Shown here one piece after another: positions 39,822-45,768 of a stretch of 45,768 nucleotides of DNA (position 1 is its first letter; each line of letters starts with the position of its first letter). The notes below the pieces were generated by a model that worked only from the letters and a program-made list of their open reading frames with translations, was not told the origin of the DNA and did no database searches. The translations under genes and the position numbers were made by a program. This DNA comes from Piscinibacter sp. Lineage in GTDB: Bacteria; Pseudomonadota; Gammaproteobacteria; Burkholderiales; Burkholderiaceae_C. Where the stretch lies: assembly GCA_019635485.1 (NCBI GenBank), contig JAHBZL010000040.1:1-45768 (forward strand). Reading direction: 5' to 3'.

Positions 39822-40838
39822 ATGCAAATCGAGTCGGGCGTGAGCCTGAAGCCGTTCAACACGTTCGGATTGCCCGCCGTCGCCCAGCAGCTGGTGCGCA
39901 TCGCGGGCGATGCCGACGTGCGGCGTGTCGTCGACCACCCGCAGCTCGGCCGCGCGCCGAAGTTCATCCTCGGCGGCGGCAGCAACATCATCCTGACGCG
40001 CGACATGCCGCAACTGGTGCTGAAGGTCGAGGTGACCGGCCGGCGGCTGGTCGAGGAACGGCCGGACGCGTGGATCGTCGAGGCCGGCGCCGGCGAGAAC
40101 TGGCACGAGTTCGTCGCCTGGACGCTGGCGCAGGGCTGGCCGGGGCTCGAGAACCTGGCGCTGATCCCCGGCACGGTGGGAGCCGCGCCGGTGCAGAACA
40201 TCGGCGCCTACGGCGTGGAGCTGAAGGACCGCTTCGAGTCGCTCGACGCGGTCGACCTCGTCACCGGCCGCAGCGTCGTGCTCGGGCCTTCGATCTGCGC
40301 GTTCGGCTACCGCGACAGCGTGTTCAAGCAGTCGCTGGCCGGGCGCTCGCTGATCACGCGCGTGCGGCTGCGGCTGCCCCGGCCCTGGGCGCCGGTGCTG
40401 GGTTACCTCGATCTCGAGCGCAAGATGCGCGAGACGGGCATCGGCGCACCGTCGCCGCAGCAGCTGTTCGACTGGATCTGCGCGATCCGCCGCGCCAAGC
40501 TGCCCGACCCGCTGCAGCTCGGCAACGCGGGCAGCTTCTTCAAGAACCCGGTGGTCACGCCGGAGCAGTGCCGCGACATCATCGGGCGCGACCCCGAGGT
40601 GGTGCACTACCCGCTGCCGGACGGCAGCGTGAAGCTCGCCGCCGGCTGGCTGATCGACGCCTGCGGCTGGAAGGGCAAGGCGGTCGGTGGCGCGGCAGTC
40701 TACGAGAAGCAGGCGCTGGTGCTGGTCAACCGCGGCGGCGCGATCGGCTCCGAGGTGATGACGCTGGCGCGCGCGATCCAGGAAAGCGTCTACGGCCGCT
40801 TCGGCATCCGGCTCGAGCCGGAACCCGTGGTGGTGTAG
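39822..40838 (+). CDS. murB: UDP-N-acetylenolpyruvoylglucosamine reductase
   Basis: MurB reduces the enolpyruvyl group to make UDP-MurNAc for peptidoglycan. The 338-residue flavoprotein has the FAD motifs [32 protein letters not shown] and [22 protein letters not shown], the FGYRDSVFK segment, and the catalytic region [12 protein letters not shown] with the serine proton donor. The C-terminal FAD/lid domain places it in the type I (E. coli-like) group. The start at 39822 ([10 protein letters not shown]) was chosen because the longer frame overlaps yajQ. Confidence 0.96.
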   Translation: MQIESGVSLKPFNTFGLPAVAQQLVRIAGDADVRRVVDHPQLGRAPKFILGGGSNIILTRDMPQLVLKVEVTGRRLVEERPDAWIVEAGAGENWHEFVAWTLAQGWPGLENLALIPGTVGAAPVQNIGAYGVELKDRFESLDAVDLVTGRSVVLGPSICAFGYRDSVFKQSLAGRSLITRVRLRLPRPWAPVLGYLDLERKMRETGIGAPSPQQLFDWICAIRRAKLPDPLQLGNAGSFFKNPVVTPEQCRDIIGRDPEVVHYPLPDGSVKLAAGWLIDACGWKGKAVGGAAVYEKQALVLVNRGGAIGSEVMTLARAIQESVYGRFGIRLEPEPVVV

Positions 40839-40922
40839 TCGCCGCGGCCGTCACGCCCCTGTCATCGTCGTGTCGCACACTGCCCGCAAACAAGTAGAAG
40901 ACGACAAGAAGAAGAAGGGAGG

Positions 40923-41693
40923 ATGACGATGAATCACATGACGACGCTGCTGCCGCGCGGCCTGCTGCTGGCGGTGCTGGCGGCGGCCTGGTGGCAGATG
41001 TTCCGACCGCACGGCTCGGCGGGCCTCGCGATGGTGACGACGCTGCTCGTCGTCGCGCTGCTGGTGGTGCACGGCCGCTGGCTGCGGTCGATGGCGCGCC
41101 GCACGATCCTGGCCTTCGAGTTCCCGCGCTTCCTGCGCGGCAAGGTGCACGAGGCCTACCCAGCCCTCGATGACCGGCAGCTCACCGACGTCGAACGCGG
41201 ACTGCGCCAGTTCTTCATCGCCAGCGCGAGCGCGCGGGGCCGCTTCGTCGCGATGCCCTCCAAGGTGGTGGATGCGCTCTGGCACGAGTTCATCCTGCAC
41301 ACGCGCGCCTACGAAGGCTTCTGCCGGCGTGCCTTCGGCCGGCTGCTGCATCACACGCCGGCCGAGGCGCTGCCACCCGGCGCGTCGGCGCGCGACCAGC
41401 GCTTCGCCGGCCTGCGCCGCGCCTGGTACTGGAGCTGCCGGGAAGAGGGCATCGACCCGCGCCGGCCGAGCCGCCTGCCGGTGCTGTTCGCGCTGGACGC
41501 CGCGCTGGCGATTCCCGGCGGCTATCACTACGTGCCCGACTGCCGCCTGCTCGGCGCCGACCGCGGCGACACGCACTGCGGCGACGCCTTCGGCTGCGGG
41601 TCGTCCTGCGGGTCTTCGGGTGGATCGGACGGCGGGTCGGACGCCAGTGGCGACGGCGGTGGGGACGGGGGCGGCTGCGGCGGCGGGGATTGA
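40923..41693 (+). CDS. Membrane protein with GRDP-like domain and Gly/Cys tail
   Basis: The 256-residue protein has two N-terminal hydrophobic segments (LLAVLAAAWWQMF, LAMVTTLLVVALLVVHGRW). A soluble domain with PSKVVDALWHEFILHTRAYEGFC and FGRLLHHTPAEAL follows, reminiscent of the plant and bacterial glycine-rich domain protein (GRDP) family with its W-H-x-F-x-L-H motif. The last 40 residues are Gly/Ser/Asp with paired cysteines (GCGSSCGSS, GGGCGGG), like tails of TIGR04222-type membrane proteins. A purine-rich AAGGGAGG stands right before the start, so the second ATG (40929) may be used. It ends 5 bases before the convergent ppnP gene. The function is unknown. Confidence 0.75.
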   Translation: MTMNHMTTLLPRGLLLAVLAAAWWQMFRPHGSAGLAMVTTLLVVALLVVHGRWLRSMARRTILAFEFPRFLRGKVHEAYPALDDRQLTDVERGLRQFFIASASARGRFVAMPSKVVDALWHEFILHTRAYEGFCRRAFGRLLHHTPAEALPPGASARDQRFAGLRRAWYWSCREEGIDPRRPSRLPVLFALDAALAIPGGYHYVPDCRLLGADRGDTHCGDAFGCGSSCGSSGGSDGGSDASGDGGGDGGGCGGGD

Positions 41694-41698
41694 ACCGT

Positions 41699-42013
41699 CT
41701 ATCCGAAGTGGCAGATGTAGTGCAGCGCCTGCGTCACCTCGATGTCGAAGGAGGTGTTGCCCGGCACCGAAAACGACTCGCCACCACGGTAAGCCTGCCA
41801 GGCCGGCTGGCCGGCCAGGCGCACGCGGCAGGCGCCTTCGATCAGTTCCATCACCTCCGGTGCGCCGGTGCTGAAGGTCAGCGTGGCGGGCAGGATCACA
41901 CCGACGCTCTTCTTCGTGCCGTCCGGCAGTTCGAGGCTGTGCGAGACGCACTTGCCGTCGAAGTAGACGTTGGCCTTGGTGCGCACCTGCGCCTGGATGG
42001 TCTCGGTCGCCAT
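41699..42013 (-). CDS. ppnP: Pyrimidine/purine nucleoside phosphorylase PpnP
   Basis: This 104-residue cupin-fold enzyme of the DUF1255 family phosphorolyses a broad range of nucleosides to base and ribose 1-phosphate. The segments QVRTKANVYFDGKCVSHSLE, SVGVILPATLTFSTGAPEVM, ELIEGACRVRL and FSVPGNTSFDIEV followed by LHYICHFG cover the whole family length. The start MATETIQ was taken 5 bases after the argG stop; the open frame continues upstream over argG as a shadow. Close spacing suggests readthrough from argG, a pairing that is common in this order as far as I recall. Confidence 0.95.
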   Translation of the reverse strand: MATETIQAQVRTKANVYFDGKCVSHSLELPDGTKKSVGVILPATLTFSTGAPEVMELIEGACRVRLAGQPAWQAYRGGESFSVPGNTSFDIEVTQALHYICHFG

Positions 42014-42018
42014 CGCGT

Positions 42019-43290
<1,272 letters not shown>

Positions 43291-43319
43291 GGCGTGTTGC
43301 GCAAAGGTAAAAGTCGCGG

Positions 43320-43325
43320 ATTTTA
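43320..43325 (-). promoter_or_regulatory. -10 element of argG
   Basis: On the minus strand TAAAAT matches the -10 consensus at five of six positions and lies 30 bases upstream of the argG start, implying a leader of about 20 bases. No recognisable -35 box is found 16-18 bases upstream, so an activator may help. No ARG box was recognised. Confidence 0.4.
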
Positions 43326-43421
43326 GGTCCCGCGGCGCGGCGATCCTCTCCGGTCGCGACTTCCTGACTCGCCGCCGCCGGCGCCGCCGGGCATACTGGC
43401 CGCTCCCCATCCGAGGCGGCC

Positions 43422-44522
43422 ATGCCCCGACTCCTGCAGCGCAACCAGCGCGCGATCGCCAACACCGTCGATGCCGAGCAGCGCGCACGGCTGCTCGCGC
43501 AACGTGTGCTGCTGCTTGCGCGCCACTGGCGTGTCGGCGAGCTGCCGGCGGCGCTGGCGCACGCCGAGGCGGCCGTGGCGGCCTGTGCCGACCAGCGCGC
43601 GCGGGCCGAGCTGGAACTGGCACGCGGCGTCGCGATGTACTACGGAGCCGAGGTGGCCCAGGCGGCGCTGCCGCTGGAGCGCGGCCGGGAGGAAGCGCGT
43701 GCCGCCGGGGATGCCGGCGTGGAGGCCGAATGCGAGGCCTGGCTGGGCTGCATCGGCGCGACGCTGCAGCACGAGCCGGAGCTGGTGCTCGGCCACCTGC
43801 GCCGCGCGGTCGAACTCGGCCTGCCGGCGCGCCCGTTGGCGGCGGCGCGGGCGTTCTACGTGGCCGCCACGCTGTTCCAGGAGGCCGGGCTCGCGGACCA
43901 GTCGACGGCGCTCTACCGCCGCGCCAGCGGCATCGCACGCGACCACTTCGACGAGCAACTGCTGGCGGCCATCCTGCGCTACATGACGCTCGCGCAGGTG
44001 CAGCAGGTGCGCCGCGCGCAGGCCGCCGGCACGCTGGACACCGATCTGCGCCGCCAGGCGCTGGCCGCGCTGGGCAGCGCGCAGCAGGTCGCGCAGGCGC
44101 TCACCGACGACGAACAATGTCTGCAGATCGGCCTGCGCCTGGGCGAGATGCATCGTGTCGGCGGCGACCATGCCGCGGCGCTGCGGGCGTTCGGGCCGCA
44201 CCTGGACAGCGCGGAGCAGCGCGGCATGACCTGGGAAGCGGCGATCGCCCGGGCCGACCAGGCCGTCTGCCTCGCGGCGGCGGGCCGCCGGGAGGAAGCC
44301 CAGGCCGCGGCGCAACGGGCGCGGGCCGGCCTGGACGACGTGCACGACTCCTACAGCCGGGCGCTGATCCACAGCGCACTGGCCGAGGTCGCTGCGCTCA
44401 CGGGCGGGGCCGAAGCGGAGGCGCTTGCCGAGCAGGCGCGCGACTGCTGGACGCAGGACCGCGCCTACTGCGGGCGGCTGCAGCAGGCGCTGCTCGCCCA
44501 GCCGTCGCTCCTGCACGCTTGA
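43422..44522 (+). CDS. Helical-repeat (TPR-like) protein
   Basis: This 366-residue, almost entirely helical protein is rich in Ala, Arg and Leu, with paired helices about 34-40 residues apart ([97 protein letters not shown]). This is the pattern of a tetratricopeptide solenoid. It resembles the N-terminal sensory part of TPR-containing diguanylate cyclases but has no GGDEF domain, and its stop is clean. It is divergent from argG and 108 bases upstream of the kinase gene, for which it could be a scaffold or substrate. Family not certain. Confidence 0.7.
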   Translation: MPRLLQRNQRAIANTVDAEQRARLLAQRVLLLARHWRVGELPAALAHAEAAVAACADQRARAELELARGVAMYYGAEVAQAALPLERGREEARAAGDAGVEAECEAWLGCIGATLQHEPELVLGHLRRAVELGLPARPLAAARAFYVAATLFQEAGLADQSTALYRRASGIARDHFDEQLLAAILRYMTLAQVQQVRRAQAAGTLDTDLRRQALAALGSAQQVAQALTDDEQCLQIGLRLGEMHRVGGDHAAALRAFGPHLDSAEQRGMTWEAAIARADQAVCLAAAGRREEAQAAAQRARAGLDDVHDSYSRALIHSALAEVAALTGGAEAEALAEQARDCWTQDRAYCGRLQQALLAQPSLLHA

Positions 44523-44630
44523 TCTGACCCCGCACCCCCGGGAGTGTGTTGCGGCGGCGCCAAGGCCGTGGGGTAAGCTCCGCGCTGGTCCCAGCCAGGG
44601 GTCCCGTCCGGGGCCCAAGTCTCCCGCAAC

Positions 44631-45768
44631 GTGCCTCCCGCCCCCGACAAACCCGCCCCCGGCAGCGCCATCCAGCACGAGGCGCTGCCGCCCGGCATGC
44701 GCTTCGGCGAGCTGGAGATCCTGCGCGTCCTCGGCGTCGGCGGCTTCGGCATCGTCTACCTGGCCCGCGACCACGCCCTCGAGCGCGACGTCGCGCTGAA
44801 GGAGTACATGCCGGCCTCGCTCGCCTCGCGCGGCGAGGGGGCGCAGGTCAGCGTCCGATCGGGCGGCTTCGCCGAGACCTACGCGGTCGGCCTGCGCTCG
44901 TTCGTCAACGAGGCCCGGCTGCTGGCGAAGTTCGACCATCCGTCACTGGTCAAGGTCTACCGCTTCTGGGAGGCCAACGGCACCGCGTACATGGTGATGC
45001 CGTACCTGCAGGGGCGCACGCTGCGCGACGCGCGCAAGGCGCTCGGCAAGGCGCCGGACGAGGCCTGGCTGCGCAACGTGCTGGATCCGATCCTCGGCGC
45101 ACTCGAGGTGCTGCACCGGGAAGGCGTGTTCCACCGCGACATCGCGCCGGACAACATCTGGCTGCAGAACGACGGGCCGGCCATCCTGCTGGACTTCGGC
45201 GCGGCACGGCGCGTGATCAGCGACCGCACGCAATCGCTGACGGCGATCCTGAAGCCGAGCTACGCGCCGATCGAGCAGTACGCCGAGATGAGCGCGCTGC
45301 GCCAGGGCCCGTGGACGGACATCTACGCGCTCGGTGCGGTGACGCACTTCCTGCTCACCGGCGCGCCGCCGGGGCCGTCGACCGCGCGCGCGCTGCAGGA
45401 CGAGATGGTGCCGCTGTGGATGCGCCACTTCCCGGGTGTCTCGCCGCGTTTCCTGGCGGCGGTCGACTGGGCGCTGCAGGTGCGCCCGAAGGAGCGCCCG
45501 CAGGGCGTCGAGGAGCTGCGCGCGGCGCTGGATGGCCGAATCGAGCCGCCGGCCGTCGAGCGCCACGACAACGTGCACACCGCCAGCGCTCCGGCGCCGC
45601 TGGCCGCCGACGCGGCCACCGAGTTCGAGCCGACGCGCCGCGTCGCGGGGCCGGGGGTCTCGACCACCTTCGAGCCGACCATGCGCGTGGCGCCGCCGCG
45701 GCCCGCGCCGACGCAGGCCCGGCCCGTGGCGGCCGTGCCGCCGTCGGCCGTTACCGCCGCCGCGCGGC
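44631..45768 (+). CDS. Ser/Thr protein kinase, 5' part
   Basis: This Hanks-type protein kinase is cut by the window end after 379 codons. The kinase domain starts near residue 25 with a Gly-rich loop LGVGGFGIVYLARD. The catalytic Lys is in VALKEYMP (about residue 57), the HRDIAPDN catalytic loop at about 168-175, and LLDFGAARR at about 186. The activation segment contains PSYAPIEQYAE and the domain ends near 300. The loop HRD-I-A-P-D-N, with Ala instead of Lys, is a known bacterial variant. After the domain come two FEPT-x-RVA motifs (about 330 and 346) in a Pro/Ala linker. The start is GTG 44631; ATG 44697 would cut into the domain edge. Confidence 0.85.
   Translation, partial: MPPAPDKPAPGSAIQHEALPPGMRFGELEILRVLGVGGFGIVYLARDHALERDVALKEYMPASLASRGEGAQVSVRSGGFAETYAVGLRSFVNEARLLAKFDHPSLVKVYRFWEANGTAYMVMPYLQGRTLRDARKALGKAPDEAWLRNVLDPILGALEVLHREGVFHRDIAPDNIWLQNDGPAILLDFGAARRVISDRTQSLTAILKPSYAPIEQYAEMSALRQGPWTDIYALGAVTHFLLTGAPPGPSTARALQDEMVPLWMRHFPGVSPRFLAAVDWALQVRPKERPQGVEELRAALDGRIEPPAVERHDNVHTASAPAPLAADAATEFEPTRRVAGPGVSTTFEPTMRVAPPRPAPTQARPVAAVPPSAVTAAAR

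Overview
The window is GC-rich, gene-dense chromosomal DNA from a betaproteobacterium, most likely order Burkholderiales (the Rubrivivax/Leptothrix/Piscinibacter side). The inference rests on orphan Bug/TctC solute-binding proteins, a PimC/PimD-type acyl-CoA dehydrogenase pair, neighbours such as yajQ next to murB and ppnP next to argG, an almost adjacent ribF-ileS-lspA set, and very high GC at third positions, which opens long false antisense frames. I saw no rRNA, tRNA, CRISPR array, integrase, transposase or phage structural gene.

Layout. (1) 157-6510, minus: a D-xylose operon in the order xylR-xylB-xylA-xylF-xylH. XylR is of LacI type, and an 18-bp operator-like palindrome lies in front of it. 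The ABC ATPase gene xylG is absent between xylF and xylH. (2) 6696-9282, minus: one small MglA-like GTPase, three roadblock/LC7-like proteins and one uncharacterised protein, probably a polarity or signalling module. (3) 9627-12643, minus: a TonB-box-like secreted protein, a DUF2189 membrane protein and a UbiB-family kinase; then a plus-strand secreted protein made of two DUF4399 repeats (12762-13658). (4) 13671-19477, minus: a compact six-gene operon built around a VirD4/TraG-like coupling ATPase. Its other members are a membrane-anchored protein, an exported protein with a degenerate nuclease-like domain, a coiled-coil protein and a predicted papain-like protein; the last two share a polyproline C-terminal tail. 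This is the best candidate for an undescribed system. (5) 19578-28395: lspA, an N-acyl amino acid synthase (FeeM-like), a hybrid sensor kinase, ileS, ribF, rsuA and a P1 peptidase.

(6) 28439-31817: two acyl-CoA dehydrogenases with a palindrome in their promoter, and an HxlR regulator divergent from a small membrane protein, with an operator-like site between them. (7) 31865-37287: a divergent catabolic unit, with a sulfatase/phosphonate-monoester-hydrolase-like enzyme and two Bug binding proteins on one side and marR-MFS on the other. A perfect 17-bp palindrome sits between them. (8) 37206-41693: a doubtful small gene, a LysR regulator, a retropepsin-like protease whose start lies in a GC-rich intergenic-type repeat, yajQ, murB and a Gly/Cys-tailed membrane protein. 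(9) 41699-45768: ppnP, argG, a helical-repeat protein and the 5' part of a Ser/Thr protein kinase that runs off the window.

All gene calls come from reading translated sequence and motifs by eye; no database search was possible. Starts were moved inside longer open frames wherever family length, a signal peptide or a ribosome-binding site argued for it.
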